Shown: positions 39,280 to 51,436, counted from the stretch's first letter. The stretch: DNA of 64,000 bases from Prosapia bicincta (GCA_036971475.1 JBAIZL010000006.1:138551731-138615730), one strand, 5' to 3'. Made by a program: numbers and translations. The notes: generated by a model from the letters alone, not told the origin.

Positions 39280-39642
39280 ATACCTGACAGGAAACCCCTG
39301 CGGAAGTTGTGCTGCAATAAGCAGGCACGAATATAACGCGAATTGCATACTCTCCTGTTCACTTTTCTTGTAAGGTATCTTTACTTGTTGTACACAGTCA
39401 ACCTGACGGAAAACCCCTTCAGTAGCTGTGCTGCAACACGCAGGCGAGAAAACACTACGAGTTGCATACTCTGGTTCGCCTTTCCTTGTAAAAAGGATTC
39501 AACACAGATGCAACTTGATCTTCCCTGCGCACTACCGTTATTTCCTTTCCTATCTTTGGGTTTGCTGTGAACGTCGGGTTATCACAGTTTTCGTAGTCGT
39601 TAAATATCCTAACTGCGGAGTACTGCTTCCTTTCCAATTGTC

Positions 39643-40113
39643 CTACTTTATTTTTCCTTTCTGCTTTTTTTTGGCATACAACCCAGTATACAAAAAAAAA
39701 CTCTGTGTCAAGAAAAAATAATAATAATATATATATATATATTTATATATAGACTTACAAGCTCGCATACGCGCATTTATATTGCATACATAGTATAAAT
39801 CAGAAATATTTTTAGGAAGACAAACGACTGGTAATCTTTTATACCCCATTAGAGAGAAGCTTACTTCAGATACGCGAGTTGCCCATGTAAAAAAATCATT
39901 ATCTACCCCCTGTACCAAAGGACTTTTTGGCCCTTCTCTATAGTGGGTAGCAAGAAAAAGCCGTGCACATGGCCTTGATAGATCACCGAAGGCGAGACGG
40001 GAGGTAAATGGTAAGTATAAATACATTCCTACAAATATGGTAAAGACTGCCAAAACTCTGAATTGCATGATATGGTCGACATTAGACAAATTAGCTTCGG
40101 TATGAAAGACCAA
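39643..40113 (-). CDS. Candidate exon 1 of a duplicated pair, unrecognised
   Basis: A 156-codon minus-strand frame. Residues from HTEANLSNVDHIMQFRVL through a hydrophobic stretch to LYLPFTSRLAFGDLSRP align with the frame at 40717-40941. The part MQFRVLAVFTIFVGMYLYLP looks like a signal peptide or membrane segment. The distal third is low complexity from a TA tract (39722-39741) and is unlikely to be coding. I do not recognise the family; the real exon, if any, would cover only about 39970-40110. Low confidence. Confidence 0.3.
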   Translation of the reverse strand: MVFHTEANLSNVDHIMQFRVLAVFTIFVGMYLYLPFTSRLAFGDLSRPCARLFLATHYREGPKSPLVQGVDNDFFTWATRVSEVSFSLMGYKRLPVVCLPKNISDLYYVCNINARMRACKSIYKYIYIYYYYFFLTQSFFLYTGLYAKKKQKGKIK

Positions 40114-40716
40114 ATAATCTTGAAATATGTGTAGACATATCGAATGCAGAAGCTGCTAACATGTTTTAAGAAAAGTAGTACACGAGAAATATCGTGAGAT
40201 CTCTCAGGGGCAATGACATGATTACGTAGTCCGCAATATACTCCTCCTATTTTTCGTTCTCTTTTACGCCCATACTATCTTGTAATGGGGGATACGCTTT
40301 CTAATGTCACCGTCAGAGAGTGGTTTTACATTAGGTAAGTGATCCTGCCAATGGGGGCTATCAACTTTCACTGCAAAAAGACCTTTCTATGTCTTCTTTA
40401 GCCTCCCCTTTACTCCGACTATCCTTCGTTCCCCTTTACTTCCATGCCATCGCTTAGCGGGGAAACACGTATCAATGTCGCCGCTTGAGAGTAGGTTAAG
40501 CTCAAGCATTCGATAATTACATTTCTGTCATTACCCACAGCCATTTGGTATTCTTCACAGACGAGACGTCGGATTGACTGATAATCATAAACTACAAACA
40601 AAAGCCATCATCAACAAGTATCAATGTTTTTAGGAAGTTATTTTGCTGCATTACAAATATCATAAACCACTACGAATTCGTTCTTTATATTAAATAAGAA
40701 ATAAATTGCTTTAATT

Positions 40717-40941
40717 TTAAAGGTAATACTGTATTGTAAAGTGCGGACCAAATAACCGTTCACTTGGCCTTGAAAGAACGCAGTAGGCGAGACGGGAAGT
40801 AGAGGGTAAGTATAAATACTTTCCTACTAACATGATTAAGACTGTTAAAACACTGACTTGCATTAGACGGTCCATATTAGATAAATTCAATGATAAATTA
40901 CCATCGGTATGAAATAACAATCTTGAAATATATATAGACAT
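40717..40941 (-). CDS. Candidate exon 2 of a duplicated pair, unrecognised
   Basis: A 74-codon minus-strand frame. It matches the frame at 39643-40113 as NMDRLMQVSVLTVLIMLVGK, then YLYLPSTSRLAYCVLSRP, then SERLFG. Between the copies the only length change is 12 bp, which keeps frame, and most replacements are conservative (V/F, L/F, I/M). That favours past protein coding. The hydrophobic segment after a short basic start resembles a signal peptide. No downstream exon or splice site could be fixed. Confidence 0.3.
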   Translation of the reverse strand: MSIYISRLLFHTDGNLSLNLSNMDRLMQVSVLTVLIMLVGKYLYLPSTSRLAYCVLSRPSERLFGPHFTIQYYL

Positions 40942-41110
40942 ATCGGATGCAGAAGCTGTTCATGTATAGAAGATTCTGAATATGTAATAGTGAATAGTGC
41001 TCGATTTTTCAGAGCAATTTTTCAGAAGTGAAGGTACACAAGAAATCTCGTGTGCGATATCCCAAAGCAATGTGCACGGTTACGTGGTCCGCACCATACC
41101 AAAAAAAAAG

Positions 41111-41907
41111 AATCTAATACTGTATTATCTCTCTCTTACCTTCTCCAAGAAACGTATTTTGACAACCATTCATTTTTCATGTTTCACTATCACAGTCAAA
41201 CAGCCAACTGAGACAAATAAACAACATAACCTCAAAACGTCATCCGAGACAGTGGTTATCTTCTCGGTAACCGACCGCCACCCGCGGTTTACGAGATTAC
41301 AGTAAATCTGGAAACAGTGAATCTGAAAACATTTAAACTAAAACGATTGCACAAAACTGAAAAAAACACAGATTAAGACGATTCCAAAAAAAACTTGATA
41401 AGCTTTAATTAGTAAATATAAGTTCTAAAAAACTGATGATGGCATATCCAATGAAACGCAATTATTTTAAAAAACTCAATTGGTTGTACTAGTATATCTT
41501 TAAAAATTATTTTAAAATGTTTTTTGGTTATTTTAATTTGGTTTAGCAAAAAAGAGTCCACATAAAAACTACCTACAAATAGACTAAAGTTTATGTTTAA
41601 GGTTAGGATAACTTTAACAAAATTCAAAGTAAAAAATTTAATTGCAAAGTAAATAATTAATTATGTTAAAATAATTCAAGGGCTAAAAATCCAACGATCC
41701 TCTTCAGAATTAAAAATAAATAAAACATTCAAAACGTCAAAACATTGCAGATATTTTTGGTCTTGAGTTTCGTTAAAAGTAAGCTAGCCTCAGACGTCAA
41801 TATTATTACAAGGCGCCAATGAGACATTTTCTAGGCATAGGTTCTGTATCGTTCGTCATCAATTTAAAAAATTAATTATATTTAAGTTCCACTGAGGCGA
41901 ACGAATT
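41111..41907. other. AT-rich spacer
   Basis: At 41434-41460 CTGATGATGGCATATCC followed by AATGAAACGC on the plus strand is a weak hammerhead-like trace. Otherwise nothing recognised. Confidence 0.4.
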
Positions 41908-42332
41908 TTTCAATTCGTTCTATTAGTTCACACTCACGCAATAAATATTTATAAATTAATAAAATACTTTTTATTCATCCACTCAAGTTCAAATATATGT
42001 TTTAAAATTTTTAATGGATTACACTTGATGTTAATACAGACTTTTTTAAATTTTAATTCTTCAATTATATTTAAAATGAATTAATTTTGGTTTTAAATGG
42101 GAGAAAAACTTTTCACAAAAGGAGCAAGGTATGCAGTATAATTATTTCGTCCCATCAGGATTAAAATAAGTGATACCATTGATTTCATAAAACAGCTGAT
42201 TTTATGTTATAGGTTATGTGGTGGAACAGCTATTTAAACGCATAAGTTATGTTACTTTACTTATATTAATTGTAATTATTCAATAAAAAGTAACTGAAAT
42301 AAAATGTTTCTTTATTGGCCTACGTAGGAATA
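41908..42332 (-). mobile_element. Family A dispersed element, full length
   Basis: 3' end TCAATTCGTTCTATTAGTTC with CACACTCACGC, a degenerate slot, 3' module TCCACTCAAGTTCAAATATA, AATGGATTACACTTGATG, TATTTCGTCCCATCAGG, AAAACAGCTGATTTTATG, 5' end CCTACGTAGGAATATTT. Both ends are present. The ends TCAATTCGTT and AGGAAT(TGA) illustrate the inverted termini. Confidence 0.88.
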
Positions 42333-43161
42333 TTTTTGTTTATAATACTTTTTAAATTCTAATACAATTTTAACAGATGGACGGCGATAACTGTTAGTTC
42401 AGGTTACTGCCACTAAATGCGCTTCGGATTCGGTGATCACACTAAGACTTCCAAATAGCAACGTTATACAAGGCAGACAAGACGGCCTGCGGTGGTCTCA
42501 CCCCTCGCTCAATGGTTATTGTTATTGTTATTACAGGCCGGCTTCTGTTGGATCAGATTTATTGTGTCCATTGAAACACGGCTGAAGCTATCAAGCCATG
42601 CACTGTGACGTCATAGTCCCTACACCAACATTGATAGCCATTAGTACTCCTATTCATTACAACATTATGAAACAAAGTCGAGGTTTCCAAAACAAGAAGT
42701 CAAACATCTCGAACACTATTTTCTTTGTCTTATCGAAGGTTCATATTTTCTACTTACATTTCTTTTAAAAACAGGGAAAAGTTCTGTGTGTTGATGTAAA
42801 AAAACCCCCCAACTCCCTAAAAGTAAATATTCCGTACCGAACAGATGTGCTCCTCTATTCCTAATCCGCAACCAAAGGGGGAATGGGGGAGGGTAAGCTG
42901 TTCGCTTGTAGTTGTCCAAATATTTTTGTCGAAAGATCCGAATTTTATATAGCTTGTTGATTAGTAAAGCGATGTTGGGATTGGAGCGCCTGTAAATGGC
43001 TGAGTAACGATGAATGTTGGTTTTGGCACAATAAGTTGGAACGGGAAAATGCAGCCTGAATCTCCCAAAGTACCCACTCCTTCCTTCAGAAGGTCGAGGC
43101 TCAGGTCACATCTAATCTACAGTAGCAAAAAAACAACGGAAAATGTCAATTAGAAAGTGCG

Positions 43162-43219
<58 letters not shown>

Positions 43220-44159
43220 TGTGTGTAAGAGTGTGCGCGCGAGCGCGATTCCATGCGAAAACATAAAAAGTATATGGAACGTTTTAACTGTATCAAATTG
43301 CGGATATAAGTAGGAAAAATACTAGCTTTTGTTAGAAGATATGGGGGGGGGGAGATCATGGTTCTCGCGTGCGAGAACGCGTAGTTAAACCGGTATCTGC
43401 CAGCTGTACAACCTTCTAAGGAAAGGTATAAGGAAACCCATATACAATCAGTTGGGACACGGGAAAAGACATAATAATTTATTTGTATTAGGAATAGAAA
43501 AGAATTATAGTTCCGAGAGGGTAACTGAAGTTAACCTTGTCTCGTCTGAGTGTCTGCCGGCTGCCTCGTAACATGGGGATAACATGCAGGAGGAAGGTAC
43601 GGGTTTACTCCTCGTCTGGGATGTAGGCGACAATTATTCTCTCCCTATACAGGACTTATCCTAACGGATTGTAGGAAGTTGTAAATGTACGGTGAAATCC
43701 TTGCCTGTTGAATTAAGAGAGAGCTAAGAAAGTACTGGGAAATAGATATCTTTGGGCAACTGACAAACCGGCCGACTTTAGTCATACATTTATGTGGTAA
43801 TCCAAACATGAAACCATTACGTTATTTCAGGGCGAACAGGGCGCACGGGTGCAATTGCAGAATTCATCATTTGTAAAGTGCTTTACATGCCCAGAATATT
43901 CTACTGTAGCATTCCTCGCATAATACTACATACTAGTAATGCATCGAAACTGGAAGTCGATAATACGAAAGCAATGTACGGAGGGCATCGTCCGAATATT
44001 TGAGCATATGTTTTGTTTTATCTTAACGTAAAACGACCCCTGAAGAAAGACCTAAAGTTGCGAGTATTAATCGCCAAATGAAATGTCAAGACGTATACGT
44101 GGGAATCCCAATAATATACCCTCTCCCGCAATACCATCCGTTTGCAACAACTTCACTGT
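42333..44159. other. Spacer, no recognised gene
   Basis: Contains the (GT)n tract listed separately, a G-run of 9 at 43344, and GC-balanced stretches at 42500-42620 and 43540-43700. No recognised protein or RNA gene. Confidence 0.4.
43160..43227. repeat. (GT)n microsatellite
   Basis: About 32 GT units with one CG and one TT interruption. Confidence 0.95.
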
Positions 44160-44695
44160 TTCCCCAATCACTTTTCCTAACAGAACTTTATTTCTTATTT
44201 AAAACATCACATACTTATATAAACACTTCCCATAAATGGGATCTTTTATTTCTTATTAAAAACGTCACATACTTGTATAAACACTTCCCATAAATGGGAA
44301 CTTTATTTCTTATTAAAAACGTCACATACTTATATAAACACTTCCCATAAATGGGATCTTTATTTCTTATTAAAAACGTCACATACTTATATAAACACTT
44401 CCCATAAATGGGAACTTTATTTCTTATTAAAAACGTCACATACTTATATAAACACTTCCCATAAATGGGATCTTTATTTCTTATTAAAAACGTCACATAC
44501 TTGTATAAACACTTCCCATAAATGGGAACTTTATTTTTTATTAAAAACGTCACATACTTATATAAACACTTCCCATAAATGGGATCTTTATTTCTTATTA
44601 AAAACGTCACATACTTGTATAAACACTTCCCATAAATGGGATCTTTATTTCTTATTAAAAACGTCACATACTTATATAAACACTTCCCATAAATT
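44160..44695. repeat. 57-bp tandem repeat
   Basis: About nine units: AACGTCACAT at 44261, 44318, 44375 and onward every 57 bp. Each unit contains the hairpin TTCCCATAAATGGGAA. Units alternate between GGGAAC and GGGATC and between TTGTATAA and TTATATAA, which suggests amplification in blocks. Since 57 is 19 codons, a 150-codon repetitive minus-strand frame exists; it has no start or splice context and is judged an artefact. Confidence 0.95.
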
Positions 44696-44871
44696 CCCGA
44701 TAGCTTTTTTTAAACACATGTCGTCAGAACATGAATCTTCTATTAAAATTCTTCTGCACTACTAGCATAACCTTTATACTCAAATAGTATTATTTTCCTA
44801 CAGCTGCGGTCGTTTCTGTTTAAAACAAAAATAATTTTACAAACAAATTTTCCAGAAATCGGACATATTTT
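44696..44871. other. Short spacer
   Basis: Nothing recognised. Confidence 0.4.
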
Positions 44872-45286
44872 TCAATTCTTTCTATTAATTTACACTCTCT
44901 TTTATATATTTATATAGTCTATCTTCAAAGTTTTTAATCGTTAATATAATACATTTCATTCATTCACTCAAGCTCAAATGCATTTTTTCAAACTTGTAGT
45001 GATGAGACTTGATGTTAATACAGGTTTTTAATTAATTTTAGTTTGATAAGTGAGAAAAACTATTCACAAGAGAAGCAATTTATGCAGTGTAGTTATTTCG
45101 TCCCATTTAGCTTAATATAAGTGATAACGTATGATTTTATAAAACAGCTGATTTTATGTTACAAGTTATGTAGTAGAACAGCTGTTTTAACGCATAGGTT
45201 ATGTTACTTTATTTATATTAATTGTAATTATACACTAAAAAGTAACTAAGTAAAATTTTCCTTTGTTGACCTAAGTAGGAATCGAC
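44872..45286 (-). mobile_element. Family A dispersed element, full length
   Basis: 3' end TTCAATTCTTTCTATTAATT, then TACACTCTC, slot TTTTATATATTTATATAG, 3' module TTCACTCAAGCTCAAATGCA, TTGTAGTGATGAGACTTGA, TTATTTCGTCCCATTTAG, palindromes AAAACAGCTGATTTTATG and GAACAGCTGTTTTAACGC, 5' end GACCTAAGTAGGAATCGACT. A good type copy for both termini. Confidence 0.9.
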
Positions 45287-45889
45287 TCTAAAATTGTTTT
45301 TGTTTATATTACTTGTTTCTAATAAAAGAGATAGGCAAGGATCGTAAAGAATTAAAGTGACAACAAAATCCTCGACTTTAGAACTGTTATCGTGTAAAAG
45401 CTGTCACCACGAACGACACTCTGAGGATTTTATTCCTCTCTTACTGTAATTTTTTCTATATAATATAAAATGGAAATAAATGAGAATTATTGCTTTCTGA
45501 AACTCGTTTTATAGCGGCCGTCGGTGAATGACAAGCGATCTCATATAACGGAACGATGCGGAAAGTTTGCTGCAAGTTTCCTATTGGTCGGGACTCTCTC
45601 GATACAGTTTATCCAGTTCACAGTGCTTCTTGATTTGGCCGATATTAGGAAAACTGTTCACCCGGATAATACTGTCTGAACCTCTAACCTTTAGAGAAAC
45701 ATTCTTACACGGATGCTCCAATATGAACGTGGCAACGACAAACGTAAATTATCTAAAAAATAATACCTTACGGTTTGTTTTAAAATTAATTTTGAACTTT
45801 AAACACTTCCTTGATATTAAAACATCACCATCAAATTTTCCTTGCTTGATAGTCCTGTTAATCTTTTCATTAGGCAATTCAACTAAAAC
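45287..45889. other. Spacer
   Basis: A 119-codon plus-strand frame at 45567-45926 runs into the 49-bp array and is not recognised; it is treated as chance. Confidence 0.4.
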
Positions 45890-46330
45890 GACAAATCAGG
45901 TGACCCCTCCCCCCGCTAAAAAATAGAAGATATACTTAAGGCGACATATCAGGTGACCCCCAATAACAGATGGAAGATATATACTTCAGGCGACATATCA
46001 GGTAACCAACGCTAACATGGAATATACTTAAGGCGACATATCAGGTGACCCCAAGCTAACAAATAGAAGATACATCCTTAAGGCGACATATCAGGTGTCA
46101 CCCGTTAAAAGATGTATGATATATAAACGAGGCGACATATCAGGTAACCCCCGCTAACAGATGGAAGATATATACTTCAAGCGACATATCAGGTGACCCC
46201 CACTAACAAATGGAAAATATATACTAATGGCGACATATCAGGTGACTCCCGCTATCAAAAAGAAGACATATACGTTAGGCGACATATGAACCAATAACTA
46301 CCACCAATATATAGAAGATATATACTTTTA
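45890..46330. repeat. 49-bp tandem repeat
   Basis: GCGACATATC occurs at 45941, 45990, 46033, 46083, 46132, 46181, 46230 and 46279, mostly 49 bp apart. Units also carry AGGTGACCCCC, CTAACA and GGAAGATATATACTT. The edges decay. Confidence 0.93.
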
Positions 46331-46964
46331 ATTAGTTAAAAAGTTATGAAGGTGACAAATTTAAAAACAGAAAACTTGAAACCTTTCTTTTTCAAACATT
46401 CTTAGGAAAAATTTGTTTTTCAAAACCTTAAGATATACGTGATTAAATTTTGATGTACGCCTACCTATATTAATAATTTATTAGCCGTAATAGTTTGAAT
46501 AAGTTAATTACGTACTTTTAATTTACTATTAATGTTGAGACCTAATTTATTTCAATCAAACGTTGAGTAGAAAACAGTAATACAATAACCCTGGACTTTT
46601 TTCTAATATTGGTATTGAATATATTAAAAGTTATATATGTTGATTTTGTTTGTTTGTGCAGATTTAAAACACATTTTCTGTAAGTATTTAATATAATTAA
46701 ATTAATATTTGTATAAAAAAATAGTAAACTTAACGAAACATATTCATACACACTGCAGACTCAGACAAATAACGGCGTTGTGTAGGCAATTTAACGTCAG
46801 TACTAACTGGGATTTAAGACACATAGACTCTACCTTCAGTGTTTGTATTGCAGTATATAACTAGAATTTACTTGGCCTAATGCATTGAAGATATTCGAAT
46901 AGTTAAAAATTATTATCAATAATAAATTTACATTATTTACACTAACAAACCTGGCAATAGAAAA
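46331..46964. other. AT-rich spacer
   Basis: No gene recognised. Confidence 0.45.
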
Positions 46965-47195
46965 CTTTTCACTAAAGTAAAATCAATACAATAGAGTTAT
47001 TTCGTCCCTTTCTGGTTAAAATAAGTGATAACATATGATTTCATGAAACAGCTGATTTATATTATGAGTTGTGTGGTTAAACAGCTGTTTTAACGCATAG
47101 GTTATGTTACTTCATTTATAATAACTGTAATTATTTAATAAAAAACTGATAAAAATAAAAAATTTCTTTGTTGATTTAAGTGGAAATAAACTTTA
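46965..47195 (-). mobile_element. Family A, 3'-truncated copy
   Basis: Begins at GAAAACTTTTCACTAAAG, then GTTATTTCGTCCCTTTCTGG, GAAACAGCTGATTTATAT, AAACAGCTGTTTTAACGCAT, and the 5' module ending near TTGATTTAAGTGG. The 3' module is missing. Confidence 0.8.
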
Positions 47196-47964
47196 AAAAC
47201 TTTTGTTTATATTACTTGTTTTGATTTATTTCCCACTAGCCTATAGGAATTCCTCACCCCTCATTTGATAGTAACTCCTTCACAACAGGATATTAGTTAA
47301 TTTCCCGCGTATGTGATAAATTAACAATTGCATCTTCCGAATAGTACACACTTAATAATGATACCAATAAACACAAGCCATTAAAACGCATGAGTGCAAG
47401 AATAATTTAGTTATATTGTGTGTATGATTCATATTTCAGGTACACAAGAACATACTGTATTACCGAGCCACGGTTGACTCACACTGCACCAACACTAACT
47501 ACATCACTGGCGTATCCCCTTTGGGGAAGGTGGCCAGTAGAGAGGAAGAAAACCTCTCCAAGCGACCCAGTCCTACGGGGCTCTACCCCATTCATTCCAC
47601 CTATCCTATTGCATTTCTCCGTACATTTCTTTATATTCCCGATAGAGAAGCCCTTTCCTCCGAGTAAGCAACCCTGCACAAACAAGCAATTATAAATGAA
47701 TTCTCTTTACCATTTTCCAGTGCAGCCCAGAAGCTGTTAGGGGAATATCGGTATCGCGATCCGCTTTTAAGCGCTTGCCAGATAAACTTTACATCCATAA
47801 CGTTTTCACGTTCTTTTCTTTCACTCTTTGCCACTCCTGTATCCTAATTTTTAAATGACTATATTTTCCAGTGCTAAAACACTACTAAGGTGAACGAGTC
47901 GCAATAACTTTATGACGTGTTACCATTTGTGATTTACCTCACAAATAACTAATATAAAAAAACA
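47196..47964. other. Spacer
   Basis: GC-balanced at 47460-47690, where opposite-strand frames of 91 and 68 codons overlap. No protein recognised. Confidence 0.4.
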
Positions 47965-48408
47965 AATTAAAGTCAAAATCTACTTAATTAAGGAAAGAAA
48001 AATTTAATATTAGTTACTTTTTGATAAATAATTAAAAATATTATAGATAAAATAACATAACCTTTGCGTTAAAACAGCTGTTCTACCATATAACCTATAA
48101 CATAAAATCAGCTGTTTTATGAAATCAAATGTTATCACTTATTTTAAGGCTACTGGGACGAAATAACCTTATTGCATACCATGCCCTTTGTGCGAAAAGA
48201 TTTTCTCCCATAAAAACCTAAAATTAATTAATTAAATTTAATTAATAAATTAATATTTGAAACACTTGTATAATAACACATCTAAACATTCCCCTACAAG
48301 TTTAAAAATATGTATTTGAACATGAGTGGATGAATAAAAAGTATTTTCTCAACGGTTGAGAATATAAATAAGATTTATAAGAAGAGTGTGAACTAATAGA
48401 ATGAATTG
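47965..48408 (+). mobile_element. Family A dispersed element, full length
   Basis: 5' AAAGTCAAAATCTACTTAAT; palindrome AAAACAGCTGTTCTACCATA and AAATCAGCTGTTTTATGAAA; GGGACGAAATAACCTTATTG; CCCCTACAAGTTTAAA; GAGTGGATGAATAAAAAGTA; a short slot; 3' end GAGTGTGAACTAATAGAATG. Confidence 0.9.
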
Positions 48409-50025
48409 GAAACCGAAAGGCGCGATATTATTTCCACACTTATAGCTGTATATTATTTTTATAGCTATTATACAGCTAACATATTTTTCGAGTTTCACAT
48501 TTATATACAGAAAATCTGATTTTTTGTATTCAGTTTTAAAAAAATTACTTGTGCTGCGTGATAAATTTGCCCACAACCGAGAAAGGCAATAACAAGTCTA
48601 TATAGCCAACGTAAAGAACGCAAAAAAGGGATAAACCGTTGCCATGACAACCGGGCTTATTAAGCGCGTGTGATCCTAATGCAAAATCAGAAGGTGGCCG
48701 CACGTGGTACGCAAATAACCGAGGTAGGTTTAAGCTCACCGCAAGAGTCCACAACAAAAACCTACACTTCGGAAATACGTCTATAGGCGTAAACCGATTC
48801 CACTTCATACGGAAATATATTTTGTGCTAGGAATTTAAATAGTTTGAAACTATTAAAATGTCAAATGAAAAATATGTTAAAATAGTTTTAAAAGTCTGAT
48901 TATTATTAAATATGATAAAAAGCCTATTAAATTGTGACAAAGGGCTTATTCTGAATTCTCTATTGTTTTAGTTAGTTAAGTGATAGTAGTAGTATCAATG
49001 GTTTTTGTAAAATAATTTGCAATTATTAAATAAAACTGTAAATTCAGATATTGTAGAGTTAATGTACTTAGCACGTCAAGTTGATGGACCGGAGCTTATT
49101 GTAGCGGTATTGGTCGCCTGTTAGGAGGGAGCTGAACTCTGCTGCTACGTGATTGGTCGGATAGTGTAAGAGGCGTGGCAAAGTACGATAACTATATATA
49201 TATATATATAGCATATATATGCATTTGTACATGCAGTCCTGCCTCCCCTACATTTGCTATTTTCATTCCTAGGCGTAACTTTTGAAGACCCGATGATGCG
49301 CAAACAGTGATGCGAACAGTAATGTCATAAGTGAATTCCTGTTATATTTATAAAAGATAAAATATTGTATTTAAATATTTTTCGATTTTTAGTAATTTGA
49401 TTTGTCATTCAATAAATGAGTATCATATTAAAAGGTGGAAATATCTCAGAGAACACCCGTGGGAAAAGGTTAAGTATACGGACTGTTGCTATACGTCTAG
49501 AGACCCGACCACTGTCACGTGGCACATTACTTGGATCCACACAATACCCAATGGCATGGCCGCCTGAAGAGAGAAAACAGGTGAAAGGCAAAGGCGGCCC
49601 ACACTCAGGGTCGGGGACATTGTCCAGCTAGGGATACGGGAGGCACAGGAGGGAGAAGGTTAGAAGAACGTAGGTTTTGTGTAATTATTGTACAACAGTA
49701 CTTAAAAATCACGATAATAAATTTTTTTACGAACCAAAACTGAAACCAATAGCCTGAGCACAATCTATATAAATAATATCAGAGGATAATATTGTTTAAT
49801 TCTAATAAAATTACTTCTATATTTAGAATTAGTTATCAGGGTCGGGATACATCCTGAACATTAAAGGTCAACCACGCAATGTTGCAACGGCGACAGGAAA
49901 TCACTCCCAGATTGGAGTGTCAACGCAGGTTCCCTGAAACGAAATATTTTCCAGAAATTCCAACAGATAGTACTTCTACACATCTATTACGCTTTACTGA
50001 TTAAAACAAGTAATATGAAAAAACG
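48409..50025. other. Spacer, with short (TA)n at 49193-49211
   Basis: Positions 49288-49325 (GATGATGCGCAAACAG) are a possible decayed hammerhead-type trace next to the TA run. GC-balanced patches at 48580-48790 and 49440-49650 hold short frames that I do not recognise. Confidence 0.4.
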
Positions 50026-50458
50026 TTAAAGTCAATTCCTAATTAGGTCAAAAAACAAAAAATTCATTTTAGTACTTTTTATTAAATAATTACAATTAAT
50101 ACAAACAAAGTAACATAATCTATGTGTTAAAGCAGCTGCTCTACCACATAACCTATAACATAAAATCAGCTGTTTTATGAAATCATATGTTATCACTTAT
50201 TTTAAGTCAAATTGTATGAAATAACTACATTGCATACCTTGCCCCTTTTGTGAAAAGTTTTCTCCCGTATCAAACTAAAATTATTTCATTATATTTAATT
50301 TATTAATTAATATTTGAAAAAAGCCGTAGGCCTATTAGCATCTATTGTCTGCTACAAAAAAAGTATTTGAAATTTAGTGAATGAATACAAATTATTCATT
50401 GACGATTGAAAATTTGAACAGGATATATAAAGAGAGAGAACTAATAGAAGAAATGGAA
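50026..50458 (+). mobile_element. Family A dispersed element, full length
   Basis: 5' AAAGTCAATTCCTAATTAGG; palindrome AAAGCAGCTGCTCTACCACA and AAATCAGCTGTTTTATGAAA; GTGAAAAGTTTTCTCCCGTA; a worn 3' module with ACGATTGAAAATTTGAACAG and GATATATAAAGAGAG; 3' end GAACTAATAGAAGAAATGG. Confidence 0.9.
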
Positions 50459-51284
50459 GAATGTATAAGTGAGGAACATATAAATAACAATTGATGAAAT
50501 ATATTTTAATCAACACTAATTGGAACTGGATACAAACTAACGAGCTTATCATCGACTAATTCATTTACTATCATCGTTTTTTTGCTTAAGATGTAATTTT
50601 AACGAAGTATAACCGGCAAATTTGTATATGTAGCTACACATTGTTGCCTTTTTATAACACGCTGTTGTCAAATTTACCAACACTCCAGCTTGGATATACA
50701 TCGCTGTTAGACCATCTAGCACTATAAATTGGATTATGAATTGATTTATTATGTATATGTACTTCAATTATTTTTTTTTTGTTATCAGTTTTATGTCTGT
50801 ATATTAATGGAAGAACAGATTTAGATTAAATGAAAACATAATAATGTTTATACAGTGTTCGGTTATTTAACAACGATGAATCAAGCTTCTACTGATGAAT
50901 TTACGTTCGACAATGTAACATACTGTGCAACTGGATATCACAATTAGTTGTTAATAACACATCATTAAAATTACACGTTAATAGGAAGGGCGCTGGCCTA
51001 ATTTATTGAATACAAACTTTATTTAATGAATTCAATTTAAATCGGTTTATTAACAAAATGTCCGACGAGCCTAAGAAAGATTTCATTTGAATAAACATAT
51101 ATATATATATATATAAGTCATTATCATAATATTAAATTATTTGTAGTAAGAATTATTGAAATATAGATTATATATTTATTAATCTATATTGTTTTATTAT
51201 TATAATATTATTAGAGTTATTAATATTATAAAAATTTTTTTTACCTGGTAAAAATAAATTACATAACATTTTACCTCAATAAAA
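50459..51284. other. AT-rich spacer, with (TA)n at 51098-51114
   Basis: No gene recognised. Confidence 0.45.
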
Positions 51285-51400
51285 CACAGTAAAAAAATAA
51301 CATAACCTACGTGTTAAAACAGCTGTTTTGAAACATAGCCTAACCTAACCTAGATTAGCATAACTCCAGCTGGAAAATTTTTTCCCTTTAATTTTTCAGT
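51285..51400 (+). mobile_element. Family A, small fragment
   Basis: AACATAACCTACGTGTTAAA and ACAGCTGTTTTGAAACATAG match the first half of the palindrome region. A short CCTAACCTAACCTAG follows. It lies just upstream of a complete copy. Confidence 0.6.
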
Positions 51401-51436
51401 TAAGTCCCTCCAAAAAAAAAGTATTTCAAATTTTTA

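Larger units (their letters stand above)
39280..41110. repeat. Block of diverged tandem duplications
   Basis: Three pairs of related segments: about 39285-39365 with 39402-39500 (shared GTGCTGCAA and GTTGCATACTCT); about 40250-40345 with 40415-40500 (shared TTCGTTC, AATGTC and GAGAGT); and about 39945-40250 with 40735-41100 (shared GGCGAGACGGGA, GGTAAGTATAAATAC, GACATATCG and GCAGAAGCTG). Similarity within a pair is moderate, so the duplications are old. See the two minus-strand frames inside. Confidence 0.7.

Noticed and set aside
41434..41460. CTGATGATGG...AATGAAACGC as another ribozyme
   Set aside because: Core words are present, but stem II has only about three pairs and no stem III/GTH element follows. 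Kept only as a possible decayed trace.
44215..44667. 150-codon frame with a 19-residue repeat
   Set aside because: Produced by the 57-bp array; the frame is kept only because 57 is divisible by three.
51340..51356. CCTAACCTAACC as telomeric repeat
   Set aside because: Only two or three units, with no TTAGG-type array; it lies at the edge of a family A fragment.
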